This document shows, one piece after another, positions 20,251 through 28,246 of a DNA stretch of 64,000 nt. The stretch is from NCBI RefSeq assembly GCF_000802155.2, contig NZ_JQGJ02000001.1, positions 434,001 through 498,000 of the forward strand, in the 5' to 3' direction. Positions within the stretch are counted from its first letter, which is position 1. Every line of letters starts with the position of its first letter. The translations under genes were made by a program, and so were the position numbers. A model generated the notes under the pieces. It had not been told where the DNA came from. It was given only the letters and a program-made list of their open reading frames with translations, and ran no database searches. Origin of the DNA: Pseudomonas frederiksbergensis. GTDB taxonomy: Bacteria > Pseudomonadota > Gammaproteobacteria > Pseudomonadales > Pseudomonadaceae.

Positions 20251-21330
20251 ATGTCAGGCAAAAAAATAAATGTATTGCTGGTGGATGATTCCGCCGTGGT
20301 CCGCCAGGTGTTGCTGGCCATTCTCAGCGACACGCCGGACATCAATGTCATCGGCGCGGCCTCCGACCCGATTTTCGCCATGGACAAACTGGCGAAGGAA
20401 TGGCCCGACGTGATCGTGCTGGACGTGGAAATGCCGCGCATGGACGGCATTACTTTCCTGAAAAAGATCATGAGCGAACGGCCCACGCCCGTGGTGATCT
20501 GCTCGTCGCTGACGCCCAAGGGTGCGGAAACCACGTTGCAAGCCATGGCCGCCGGCGCGGTGGAAATCATCACCAAGCCCACCAGCGGCTTGAAGAACTT
20601 CCTGCTGGACTCGGCGCCGGAACTGGTATCGGCCATCCGTGCTGCCGCCCAGGTCAACGTCCGCAACCTGGGCAAACGCCCGGCTCCAGCGGCGCCGCTG
20701 ACGCCGGCGACCAAACTCACCGCCGACGCCATGCTGCCAGCCGCCAACGGCCATGCCATGGCCCAGACCACCGAGCGCATCGTCGCCATGGGCACCTCCA
20801 CCGGCGGCACCCAGGCGCTGGAAGCGGTGCTGACCGCCCTGCCGCGCGTGTGCCCGGGCATCGTCATCGTCCAGCACATGCCGGAAAAATTCACCGCCTC
20901 GTTCGCCGCCCGGCTCAATAGCCTGTGCCAGATCGAAGTGCGCGAAGCAAAGAACAACGACCGCATCCACCCCGGCCTGGCCCTCATCGCCCCCGGCGGC
21001 AAGCACATGATGGTGACCCGCAGCGGCGCGTTCTACCACGTGCAAGTGGTGGACGGCCCGCTGGTCAATCGCCATCGCCCCTCGGTGGATGTGCTGTTCC
21101 GCTCGGTGGCCAAGTTCGCCGGCCGTAACGCCACGGGCATCATCATGACCGGCATGGGCGACGACGGCGCCCGCGGTCTGAAGGAAATGCTCGACGCCGG
21201 CAGTGCCACCGTGGCCCAGGACGAGGCCAGCTGCGTGGTATTCGGCATGCCCAAGGAAGCGATCAAGCTCAACGCCGCGCAACGGGTCATGCCATTGCTG
21301 GAGATTGCGCAGGTAATCTTGCATCGGTGA
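20251..21330 (+). CDS. cheB: Protein-glutamate methylesterase CheB
   Basis: A 359-residue two-domain response regulator. The receiver domain has Asp12-Asp13 and phospho-Asp58 ([13 protein letters not shown]); after a linker of about residues 130-180 rich in Ala and Pro comes the esterase, with nucleophile Ser in [11 protein letters not shown], His in VQHMPEKF and Asp in [10 protein letters not shown]. It removes methyl groups added by CheR and closes the adaptation loop. It is the last gene of the operon, and a REP palindrome follows. Confidence 0.96.
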   Translation: MSGKKINVLLVDDSAVVRQVLLAILSDTPDINVIGAASDPIFAMDKLAKEWPDVIVLDVEMPRMDGITFLKKIMSERPTPVVICSSLTPKGAETTLQAMAAGAVEIITKPTSGLKNFLLDSAPELVSAIRAAAQVNVRNLGKRPAPAAPLTPATKLTADAMLPAANGHAMAQTTERIVAMGTSTGGTQALEAVLTALPRVCPGIVIVQHMPEKFTASFAARLNSLCQIEVREAKNNDRIHPGLALIAPGGKHMMVTRSGAFYHVQVVDGPLVNRHRPSVDVLFRSVAKFAGRNATGIIMTGMGDDGARGLKEMLDAGSATVAQDEASCVVFGMPKEAIKLNAAQRVMPLLEIAQVILHR

Positions 21331-21359
21331 TTGACGCATCCTTCCTTGAATGAAAGCTG

Positions 21360-21391
21360 TTGTGGCGAGGGGATTCATCCCCTCGCCACAA
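21360..21391. repeat. REP perfect palindrome after cheB
   Basis: A 15-bp perfect stem, TTGTGGCGAGGGGAT and its complement, with a 2-nt loop. It lies 29 nt after the cheB stop and probably also limits read-through. Confidence 0.85.
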
Positions 21392-21401
21392 GAAAAGCTG
21401 C

Positions 21402-21485
21402 TTAAACAGGTGAGATCGTCGCCAGCACACCAATCAGCAGCGTCAGCGCCAGGAAACCACCCAAAAAAATCGCCATCTTCGCCAT
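21402..21485 (-). CDS. 27-residue single-span membrane peptide
   Basis: A very short open frame, MAKMAIFLGGFLALTLLIGV followed by LATISPV. A GGGAG ribosome site lies 8 nt before the ATG, and residues 4-23 form one clear transmembrane helix. It reads away from the cheB end and is separated from cheB by a REP hairpin. The function is unknown. The strong ribosome site and the clean hydrophobic segment make chance unlikely, but only conservation would prove it. Confidence 0.6.
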   Translation of the reverse strand: MAKMAIFLGGFLALTLLIGVLATISPV

Positions 21486-22072
21486 GAGCTTTCTCCCGAT
21501 AGAGCCGTTGCGGCACGGCCAAATTGTGGCGTGGGAACTGAGACCATTACAGACGCACCTGCAAGCGAAAAATGCGGATCAGCGGAAAAATCCGGCTACC
21601 CGATCAAGGCACCGAAATTACCTGACCAGTCGAGTGTCCAGGCCAAAGCGCTCTTGAGAAATAGCTTGAATGGGGCCTTCGCCAAATCGCAGCTCACCCG
21701 CAAATTCCAGGAATGCCGGGGCACGGCTGAAGGAACCAGAACGAAGGGAAACTGCGCCAACAACTCATCGGCAAACCGCTGCCGGTGTCCGATGGACGCT
21801 CGGGTCGGCGCTGGGCAAGGACTTGCATGACCTGACCTGAGCGCCACCCTTTTGCAGCGTTCTGTATCCGCGACACACAGCCATACAAACACACCGCCGC
21901 ATGACACATCCCAGATACACGGCAAGCGCCAAATGGCCCCGTCCGAACAGGCCAGTCCCGCCTTGCTTCGACCCGACGTGCCGAGCACCGGGCAAGCAAC
22001 GTGACGCCGCCACGGCACACGCCCCGCGCAACGTTTGCCAGGGGCCACACAGCTCTTATCTGGAGAAACCTC
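21486..22072. other. Intergenic region upstream of the RiPP operon
   Basis: 587 nt. Open frames on either strand here lack ribosome sites and family resemblance. The last 200 nt (unusually rich in A and C, with many CACA and CCA runs) should hold the promoter of the EGKCG precursor gene. No clear ECF-sigma or CopR box was found by eye. Confidence 0.4.
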
Positions 22073-22600
22073 ATGACCCGTACAAAAAACTCGAACTCCG
22101 CTCGCCTCGCCCTCGCCGCCCTGGCTTTGTCCGGCGGCTTGAGCCTGGCCCAGTCCGCTTTCGCCGTGGACACCCTGGCCCAGGGTTATCAATTGGCCTC
22201 GGCTGAAAAAACTTCCGAAGGTAAATGTGGCGAAGGCAAATGTGGCGCCGGCGAATCGTCCAAAAAGGCCACCGAGGCGGAAGGCAAGTGTGGTGAAGGC
22301 AAATGTGGTGCCGCCGAATCGGGCAAAAAAGTCACCGCCGCGGAGGGCAAGTGCGGCGAAGGCAAATGTGGCGACGCGTCCTTCGCTCGCACCGACACTG
22401 ACGACGACGCCCGCGTATCGCTGAAGGAGTTCCTCAGCGTCGCGCCGACCCAGCAAGCGGAGTTCGAAAAGATGGACAGCAACCACGATGGCTACCTGTC
22501 CGAGGCGGAAACCTACAAATACCGCACCGGCCAGTACACGGCCAATGGCAAGAAAGTCCCAACCGAACTGTTCATCCACATGAGCCAAGCCAAGGAATAA
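22073..22600 (+). CDS. EGKCG-repeat RiPP precursor (HvfA/bufferin-like) fused to EF-hand pair
   Basis: A 175-residue secreted precursor. The Sec signal peptide ends AFA-VD (residue 31). Residues 49-100 hold six EGKCG motifs in three pairs with an exact 21-residue period (Cys 52, 57, 73, 78, 94, 99). The C-terminal part carries two canonical EF-hand loops, [12 protein letters not shown] (108-119) and [12 protein letters not shown] (135-146). In the related HvfA and bufferin systems, DUF692 enzymes convert Cys of such motifs to copper-binding heterocycles; that role is inferred here. The two genes downstream encode the matching DUF692 and DUF2063 proteins. These genes are often annotated only as calcium-binding proteins. 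Confidence 0.88.
   Translation: MTRTKNSNSARLALAALALSGGLSLAQSAFAVDTLAQGYQLASAEKTSEGKCGEGKCGAGESSKKATEAEGKCGEGKCGAAESGKKVTAAEGKCGEGKCGDASFARTDTDDDARVSLKEFLSVAPTQQAEFEKMDSNHDGYLSEAETYKYRTGQYTANGKKVPTELFIHMSQAKE
22217..22372 (+). repeat. Three tandem 63-bp coding repeats ([10 protein letters not shown] units)
   Basis: Each unit encodes two EGKCG motifs plus an 11-residue Ala/Glu/Ser/Lys spacer; the third lacks the spacer. The units are similar but not identical in DNA, so they are not a very recent duplication. Confidence 0.85.
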
Positions 22601-22614
22601 CCCCTTCGCTGCCA

Positions 22615-22641
22615 CCCTCCCGGACGCTCTCGCCGGGAGGG
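22615..22641 (+). terminator. Hairpin between precursor and biosynthesis genes (possible attenuator)
   Basis: CCCTCCCGG (22615-22623) and CCGGGAGGG (22633-22641) form a perfect 9-bp stem with a 9-nt loop, followed only by TTT. The weak T-run suggests partial termination or mRNA protection, which would give more precursor than enzyme. Confidence 0.6.
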
Positions 22642-22665
22642 TTTGGTCATCCCTGGAGAACTGCG

Positions 22666-23517
22666 ATGAGTACCTTCACTTCACCCAGCGGCGCCGGGCT
22701 CGGCCTGCGCCGCGCCATGCTAGGCGACCTGCTGGAAATGGCACCGAGGGCCGTGGACTTCCTGGAATGCGCCCCGGACAACTGGATCGGTGTCGGCGGC
22801 GTCTACGCTGAACAATTGGACCAACTGGCCGCACGGCACCCCATCACCTGCCATGGACTGTCACTGTCCCTCGGCGGTCCGCAACCCCTCGACCTGGAAC
22901 TGCTGCGCGGCACACGCCGGTTCCTCGATCGCTATGCCGTGGCGATCTACAGCGAGCACCTGAGCTACTGCTCCGACAGCGGCCACCTCTACGACCTCTT
23001 GCCGATCCCTTTCACCGAAGAAGCGGTCCACCACGTCGCCGCGCGCATTCGCCAGACCCAGGACGTGCTGGGTCAACGCATCGCCGTGGAGAACATCTCC
23101 TACTACGCCGCCCCCTTCCAGGCCATGAGCGAAATAGACTTTATCAATGCCGTCCTCCAGGAAGCCGACTGCGACCTGCTGCTGGACGTCAACAACCTCT
23201 ACGTCAACGCCATCAATCACCGTTACGACGCCGCGAAATTCCTGGCCGCCCTTCCCGCGCAACGCGTCACCTACCTGCACGTTGCCGGCCACTATGACGA
23301 AGCCGACGACTTGAAGATCGACACCCACGGCGCGGCGGTCAAGCAGGACGTCTGGGCGCTGCTGCACCAGACCTACCAACGATTTGGCCCGGTGCCGACG
23401 CTCTTGGAACGCGACTTCAACTTTCCTCCGCTCTCGGAGCTACTCGCCGAAGTCGAGCACATCAAAAATCTTCAACAACGCGCTTGCCCGGCAACGGCGG
23501 AGGCCCGCCATGCCTGA
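22666..23517 (+). CDS. DUF692 multinuclear iron oxidative enzyme (MbnB/HvfB/BufB-like)
   Basis: A 283-residue TIM-barrel protein of the DUF692 (MNIO) family, whose members use two or three iron ions and oxygen to modify Cys in peptides. Likely metal ligands sit in the conserved motifs CHGLSLSLG (His63), [43 protein letters not shown] and LERDFNFP. By context it acts on the EGKCG repeats of the upstream precursor. Its 3' end overlaps the DUF2063 gene by 8 nt, which couples their translation. Confidence 0.93.
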   Translation: MSTFTSPSGAGLGLRRAMLGDLLEMAPRAVDFLECAPDNWIGVGGVYAEQLDQLAARHPITCHGLSLSLGGPQPLDLELLRGTRRFLDRYAVAIYSEHLSYCSDSGHLYDLLPIPFTEEAVHHVAARIRQTQDVLGQRIAVENISYYAAPFQAMSEIDFINAVLQEADCDLLLDVNNLYVNAINHRYDAAKFLAALPAQRVTYLHVAGHYDEADDLKIDTHGAAVKQDVWALLHQTYQRFGPVPTLLERDFNFPPLSELLAEVEHIKNLQQRACPATAEARHA

Positions 23518-24250
23518 ACAATTGCTCGAACAACTCAACTGCATGGCCGACTACGTCCGCAACCCCCAAAACCCACCACCGCCGGGGATCGAAGCCCGAC
23601 GCCTGGCCGTCTACCGGCAACTGTTCATCGGCAGCATCGAATCACTGCTGGCCGCCAGCTTCCCGGTCATCCACCGGACCCTGCCACCGGCCGACTGGCG
23701 ATGGCTGGTCCACGACTTCTACGCCAACTTCCGCTGCCAGACGCCGCTCTTCACCCAACTGGCCGGCGAGTTCGTCACCTACCTGGAGCAACGCGCAAGC
23801 CTGCACAACTATCCCGCTTGGCTGCCCGAACTGGCACAGCACGAATGGAGCGAAAGCACCCTGCTGCTGAGCGACGCGGTGGAGCCGTCACACAACCCCC
23901 ACGGCGACCTGATCGAGGGAACGCCCGTAGTATCGGAGCTTGCGCGCGTACATGCCTATGAATGGCCGGTGTGCGATATCGGACCGGGCTATCAACCCAC
24001 CGAAAAACCGGCGGCGCCGACCTTGGTCCTGCTCCAACGCCATGCCGGACACGTGAATTTTTCACGCCTGGCGCCGATGGCTTATGCGTTGTTGGTGTCG
24101 CTGATGGAGCATCGGCGCAGCGGGCGGGAGCATCTGGTTGCGTTGGCGGAGATAGCCGGCGTGACGGCGCGGGAGTTAATGCCGATCGGGGTGGCGGCGC
24201 TTGAGGGGCTCAAGACGCAGGGGATTGTGTTGGGGGCGCGTTGGGGGTGA
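23510..24250 (+). CDS. DUF2063 partner protein of the MNIO enzyme (HvfC/BufC-like)
   Basis: A 246-residue protein with an N-terminal DUF2063 domain: [28 protein letters not shown] (shown in part) and [30 protein letters not shown]. The C-terminal half, from about residue 150, carries a winged-helix-like region ([32 protein letters not shown], shown in part). In related systems this protein binds the precursor leader and presents it to the DUF692 enzyme. The ATG lies inside the 3' end of the DUF692 gene. No DoxX-type gene follows, unlike many such operons. Confidence 0.9.
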   Translation: MPEQLLEQLNCMADYVRNPQNPPPPGIEARRLAVYRQLFIGSIESLLAASFPVIHRTLPPADWRWLVHDFYANFRCQTPLFTQLAGEFVTYLEQRASLHNYPAWLPELAQHEWSESTLLLSDAVEPSHNPHGDLIEGTPVVSELARVHAYEWPVCDIGPGYQPTEKPAAPTLVLLQRHAGHVNFSRLAPMAYALLVSLMEHRRSGREHLVALAEIAGVTARELMPIGVAALEGLKTQGIVLGARWG

Positions 24251-24632
24251 GCGAACGACTCTCGAATGTTCCGCGTTCCCAAAGAGTTAAAAACTCTTGA
24301 TACGCAACGCGCTCAATTTCCAGTCTCGGCATGCTTTCCATATACACATCCATTTATGTCAGCGATGACCGAATCCTACTGACGCCGGACAGATGCGGCA
24401 ACGCGCGTTTTGCCGAGACAGTTGTTGCTGCATTCGTGACCGACCGCTTTGGGTCCAGGAGGTTTAAAAGCACCGCAAAAAAAATCGAAGTGCGTACTCC
24501 TACGTCACCTCTGAAAACGTATGGCTAGTCGACAGACCTGAATTTCACATGGAACGCGATTTTTAATCATCCGAGCTGGCTTTGGAGTTTTTACACACTC
24601 TGGGCCAGAAGCGGACATTGATTCTCCTGTAG
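24251..24632. other. A+T-richer intergenic region with degenerate repeats
   Basis: 382 nt without a credible gene. AAGAGTT and AACTCTT (24282-24298) form a small hairpin just after the RiPP operon but lack a T-run. GACCGACCGCTTTGG near 24440 and GGCCAGAAGCGGACA near 24602 resemble the GACCGCTT repeats at 26.7 kb. A 65-codon frame at 24331 has no ribosome site. Confidence 0.45.
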
Positions 24633-25529
24633 TTAGAGAGGGCCTCGTTGCCCAAACGCCTCACGTGCGAATTCCAAGAAGCTGCGCAGCTTTGGGGTCA
24701 TTCTTCGGTCAGGGGCGTAAAGCATATGCATTGAGGTGGTCGGCACTGGATACTGCGGTAGCAGACGCACCAACGTCCCATCACGCAATGCATCGCTAAC
24801 CAGCTCTATCGGCTGTAGAACCACACCCAGTCCCGCTACAGCTGCTGCCAGCAGTGGGTCACCCTGATTAATCGTCAATTTGCTTGTAATGGGAACATCG
24901 ATACGCCCCTCTTGGCTATCGAAGCTCCAGTGCGAGCGACCATCAGAATAGGTAAAACCCAGACACTCCTGCTGCTGTAGATCCCATGGATTCGTGATGG
25001 GTGGGCGACGTGCAAGGTAGGACGGTGCAGCGCACAAAACCATTTGATAGGGCTCTAACGGCATCGCCTTCAACCCACTGCTCACCAGCTCGCCGATGCG
25101 AAAGACCACGTCGTAACCATGATCGACGATATCGACCAGCTCGTTCGATAGAGTTAGGTCGACAGACACCTGTGGATATCGAACCATGTATTCCAGCAGG
25201 CGTGGCGAAAGCGCGCGAATCCCGAACGTAACCGGCGCGTTGATACGAAGGCGACCGCTTGGTGTGCCACGCGTAAGGGCCGCCAGGCTCTCGGCGGACT
25301 GCATGTCTGCGAGGATTATTTTCGCGCGCTGGTAGAACGTCCTGCCGAAGTCAGTGAGGCTTTGCCTGCGCGTAGTCCGATGCAGTAGGGAGACACCGAG
25401 ATGTTGTTCGAGCATTTTCACCTGTTTCCCTACCAGCTGAGGGGACAAGTTCAGATCGTCCGCAGCGGCGCTGAATGAACCCAGCTCAACTGTTTTGACG
25501 AACGTAGCCATCTGCGTCAGGCGATCCAT
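24633..25529 (-). CDS. LysR family transcriptional regulator
   Basis: A 298-residue regulator. The N-terminal winged helix reads MATFVKTVELGSFSAAADDLNLSPQLVGKQVKMLEQHLGVSLL (in part), typical of the CrgA/AaeR-like LysR group, and the co-inducer domain begins around residue 90 (GRLRINAPVTFGIRALSP). It is divergent from the alcohol-dehydrogenase-like gene at 25670 and very likely controls it; the inducer is unknown. The MDRLTQM start at 25529 has AAGGTG upstream. Codon use is less G+C rich than in the neighbouring core genes. Confidence 0.9.
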   Translation of the reverse strand: MDRLTQMATFVKTVELGSFSAAADDLNLSPQLVGKQVKMLEQHLGVSLLHRTTRRQSLTDFGRTFYQRAKIILADMQSAESLAALTRGTPSGRLRINAPVTFGIRALSPRLLEYMVRYPQVSVDLTLSNELVDIVDHGYDVVFRIGELVSSGLKAMPLEPYQMVLCAAPSYLARRPPITNPWDLQQQECLGFTYSDGRSHWSFDSQEGRIDVPITSKLTINQGDPLLAAAVAGLGVVLQPIELVSDALRDGTLVRLLPQYPVPTTSMHMLYAPDRRMTPKLRSFLEFAREAFGQRGPL

Positions 25530-25669
25530 TATAAACACCTTGTTTTTAGTCATGAGCCATCGTAGGCCTTTATCCCCTCCCTACCAATGGCTAAATTCTC
25601 GTCACCCTTCGAGTGGCCGGAGACATTCCGGGTTTACATCGAGGCCCATTAATAAACGAGGTATCCAAG

Positions 25670-26659
25670 ATGGCACGCATTGTCAGAATCCACGAATACG
25701 GGGATGCCAGCGTTCTGAAGCTGGAAAATCTGGAAGTTTCGGCACCGGCACCAAACGAGGTGCAGATTGGTGTTAAAGCTATTGGCTTGAACCGGGCCGA
25801 AGTGATGTTTCGCAATCACGCCTATCTACAGGAGGCCGAGTTCCCTAGCCGCTTAGGCTATGAGGCCGCTGGCATCGTGGTTTCAGTTGGTAGCGACGTA
25901 ACGGAGATCAAGATTGGTGACAAAGTCGCTGTGATCCCGCCTTTGGATATCGCTCGATGGGGCACCTACGGCGAGCTGGCCAATGTACCGGCTCACCTGG
26001 TGGTAAAGAGTCCTGAGAACTTATCCTTTGAAGAGGCTGCTGCGTCTTGGATGCAATACGTCACTGCTTGGGGGGCATTGATCGAACAAGCGAAGCTGCG
26101 GCAGGACGACTTTGTCATCATCACCGCTGCATCAAGCAGTGTTGGCCTGGCCGCCTTCCAACTTGCTCGTATGGTCGGAGCCATATCGATTGCGATCACT
26201 CGAACCAGCGCGAAAAAGCAAGCCCTACTTGATGCTGGCGCTGCGCACGTCATCGTTAGCGATGAAGAGGACATCGTCGAGCGTGTTATGGCGATAACTG
26301 CCGGTCAAGGCGCCCGTGTTGTGTTCGATCCTGTAGGCGGGCCGTCCTTTGACCCCCTCACGCAGAGCATGGCGCGAGGCGGAATCTTGCTGGAATACGG
26401 CGCACTTAGCCCTGAGCCGACGCCATTCCCACTGTTTACAGTGCTGGGCAAAAGCTTGACCTTGAAGGGCTATCTCTATGCAGAGATTGTGGCCGACCTA
26501 GAAACCTTGGAAAAAGCGAAGGCATTTATTCTGCAAGGGCTGAGGTCTGGTGCGTTGCGCCCGATCATCGCCAAGACATTCGCGCTTAGCGACATCCAGA
26601 ATGCCCACCGTTTCCTTGAAGCCAATCAACAAATCGGCAAAATCGTGGTAACTGTCTGA
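25670..26659 (+). CDS. Zinc-independent alcohol dehydrogenase / quinone oxidoreductase family protein
   Basis: A 329-residue medium-chain dehydrogenase/reductase. The N-terminal GroES-like domain includes IGLNRAEVMFRNHAYL and GYEAAGIVVSVGSDV; the Rossmann domain has VIITAASSSVGLAAFQLARMV. The Cys/His zinc ligands of classical alcohol dehydrogenases are missing, so it groups with NADPH:quinone reductases. It is divergent from a LysR gene, which suggests induction by a specific compound. A GAGG motif precedes the ATG. The gene is less G+C rich than core genes here. Confidence 0.88.
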   Translation: MARIVRIHEYGDASVLKLENLEVSAPAPNEVQIGVKAIGLNRAEVMFRNHAYLQEAEFPSRLGYEAAGIVVSVGSDVTEIKIGDKVAVIPPLDIARWGTYGELANVPAHLVVKSPENLSFEEAAASWMQYVTAWGALIEQAKLRQDDFVIITAASSSVGLAAFQLARMVGAISIAITRTSAKKQALLDAGAAHVIVSDEEDIVERVMAITAGQGARVVFDPVGGPSFDPLTQSMARGGILLEYGALSPEPTPFPLFTVLGKSLTLKGYLYAEIVADLETLEKAKAFILQGLRSGALRPIIAKTFALSDIQNAHRFLEANQQIGKIVVTV

Positions 26660-26716
26660 CCGGTATTTATGGGGCTGAGAGCGTAATCCTCGGCCCCGAT
26701 TCCACCCGATCCAGAT

Positions 26717-26774
26717 GACCGCTTCTGACCGCTTCTGGCCGATTGCTGCCGACCGCTTTCGGCCAATAGCTGCC
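26717..26774. repeat. Short GACCGCTT direct repeats
   Basis: GACCGCTTCT at 26717 is followed by two adjacent ~23-bp near copies, GACCGCTTCTGGCCGATTGC at 26728 and GACCGCTTTCGGCCAATAGC at 26751. Similar fragments occur near 24440, 24602 and 31306. Confidence 0.55.
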
Positions 26775-26847
26775 TGTCACGATTGGCCCGGTTGTCGCGA
26801 TCAGCCGATTTAGAACGCACTGCTCAGAGGTGGTCCCCAACCCGTTG

Positions 26848-26874
26848 AAGGTACCCACTAAGGGCACCTTTTTT
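26848..26874 (+). terminator. Intrinsic terminator (forward strand)
   Basis: AAGGTACCC (26848-26856) pairs with GGGCACCTT (26862-26870) with one mismatch and a 5-nt loop, followed by a run of six T. It lies 190 nt after the dehydrogenase gene, between convergent genes. Confidence 0.7.
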
Positions 26875-26900
26875 CAGCTCTATCCCCAATGTGGCCAGAC

Positions 26901-27902
26901 TTAAAGCAAGTCTTCAAGCTGCATCGTCAAAATGATTTTCCCGACGTTTTCGGAAGACTCCATCCGGCGATGCGCATCGGCAGCCCGTGCTAGCGCAAAG
27001 GTGCTATCAACAACCGGCTCAAGGCTTCCGGCACCCTCGAAGCGATCAAGCCAGTGCTCGCGGAAGCGCTTGATCATGGCGTGTTTCTCCGGTTGCGTGC
27101 GCGACTTCATGACCGTACCGATGATTTGCAAATGGCGATAAAGAATGTCCTCCAGCGCCACCGTGACGTTGCCGCCACCGCCGAGAATCCCCACCTGAAC
27201 GAGGCGGCCGCCGCGTGCAAGGGACGCGACGTTGCGGGCGAAGTAGGGCTCACCGATAAAGTCGATGATCACATCGACGCCGCGACCCTGGGTTTTGTCG
27301 GCGATCACTTCAGCGAAGTCCTGCGTCTTATAATCGATCGCCACGTCAGCGCCCAAATGCTCGACACGCGCCAACTTGCTGCCTTCGGTCGTCGCATACA
27401 CCGTGGCGCCGGTGGCGTAAGCCAACTGCACCGCGGCTGATCCGACGCCGCCGGCGGCCGCGTGAATCAGCACCGAATCGCCAGCCTTGAGTCGAGCCAG
27501 GTGCATCATTGCTTCATGGGCCGTGACGAAGACCTCGGGAATGGCTGCTGCGTGTACATAGTCAAGCTGCGCGGGGATGTGCATCGCCATGCGGTAATCG
27601 ATGCGTGCCAACTCGGCGTAGGCACCGCCGCCGACCACGCCCATGACTCGATCTCCGACCTCGAACCCCGTCACCGCTTTACCTTTGCCGATCACTTCGC
27701 CGGCAATTTCCAGTCCGATGATCAGCGAGTCACCGAAATTCGGATGGCCGTACCCTCCGGTCCGGTGAGTCAGATCCGCACGGTTCACCCCGGCGGCATA
27801 GACACGTACCAGCAGGTCGTGAGGACGGACTTCAGGATTGGCGACTTCGACGAGTTCAAGGACGTCTGGCGAACCGAATTCTCTGATGTTGATGGCTTTC
27901 AT
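26901..27902 (-). CDS. NAD(P)H-quinone oxidoreductase (PIG3-like MDR)
   Basis: A 333-residue medium-chain reductase. Signs are the GroES-like N-terminus with AAGVNRADLTHRTGGY, the GLEIAGEVIGKGKAVTGFEVGDRVMG segment (in part), and the NADPH-binding LIHAAAGGVGSAAVQLA motif. PIG3/TP53I3-type enzymes reduce quinones without zinc. It is the last gene of a three-gene set (aldehyde dehydrogenase, carboxymuconolactone-decarboxylase-like, this gene) and starts immediately after the preceding stop. Confidence 0.9.
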   Translation of the reverse strand: MKAINIREFGSPDVLELVEVANPEVRPHDLLVRVYAAGVNRADLTHRTGGYGHPNFGDSLIIGLEIAGEVIGKGKAVTGFEVGDRVMGVVGGGAYAELARIDYRMAMHIPAQLDYVHAAAIPEVFVTAHEAMMHLARLKAGDSVLIHAAAGGVGSAAVQLAYATGATVYATTEGSKLARVEHLGADVAIDYKTQDFAEVIADKTQGRGVDVIIDFIGEPYFARNVASLARGGRLVQVGILGGGGNVTVALEDILYRHLQIIGTVMKSRTQPEKHAMIKRFREHWLDRFEGAGSLEPVVDSTFALARAADAHRRMESSENVGKIILTMQLEDLL

Positions 27903-28235
27903 TCAGTTGATCTCCGTTTCGCTGAACGTGGCGTTGGCAATAGCAGACGCAGTGATGGCGCCAGGGAAGCCCACGTAGAACGCCAGGTGCGTGATGGCTG
28001 CCCCCAGTTCGTCTTGGGTCACACCGTTGCCAGCCGCACGGCGTAAGTGGGCTGGCAACTCTTCCGAGTGCCCAGCGGCAATTAATGCTGCCACGGTGAT
28101 CAGGCTACGGTCGCGCGGGGACAGCGCCGGGTCACTCCATATCTGCGGATAAAGCGTCGAGTCGACGAATTGCGACAGCTTTGGCGTGAACGCGCGCGCG
28201 GCTTCGCGAGGACTGCTGAAGTTGAGCTTGGACAT
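27903..28235 (-). CDS. Carboxymuconolactone decarboxylase family protein
   Basis: A 110-residue all-helical protein of the CMD/AhpD fold: LSPRDRSLITVAALIAAGHSEELPAHLRRAAGNGV (in part) and ELGAAITHLAFYVGFPGAI. It lacks the CxxC of AhpD peroxidases, so it is more like CMD-type decarboxylases or isomerases; the reaction is not predictable. It sits between the aldehyde dehydrogenase (11 nt) and the quinone reductase (0 nt) genes, in one operon. Confidence 0.9.
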   Translation of the reverse strand: MSKLNFSSPREAARAFTPKLSQFVDSTLYPQIWSDPALSPRDRSLITVAALIAAGHSEELPAHLRRAAGNGVTQDELGAAITHLAFYVGFPGAITASAIANATFSETEIN

Positions 28236-28246
28236 GGGCGAGTTCC

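Noticed and set aside
20254..21522. 422-codon open frame antisense to cheB
   Set aside because: Same reasons; CheB has all catalytic motifs on the other strand.
21531..21830. 99-codon plus-strand frame upstream of the RiPP precursor
   Set aside because: No ribosome site and no family resemblance.
22217..22372. EGKCG repeats as a CRISPR array, metallothionein or sequencing artefact
   Set aside because: The repeats are in frame in a secreted protein, vary at synonymous sites, and are followed by the matching modification genes.
21596..22615. 339-codon minus-strand frame over the EGKCG precursor
   Set aside because: Its repetitive product is just the complement of the EGKCG repeats; the plus strand has a signal peptide, ribosome site and operon context.
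24331..24528. 65-codon plus-strand frame in the gap after the RiPP operon
   Set aside because: No ribosome site, no recognised domain, and it overlaps repeat fragments.
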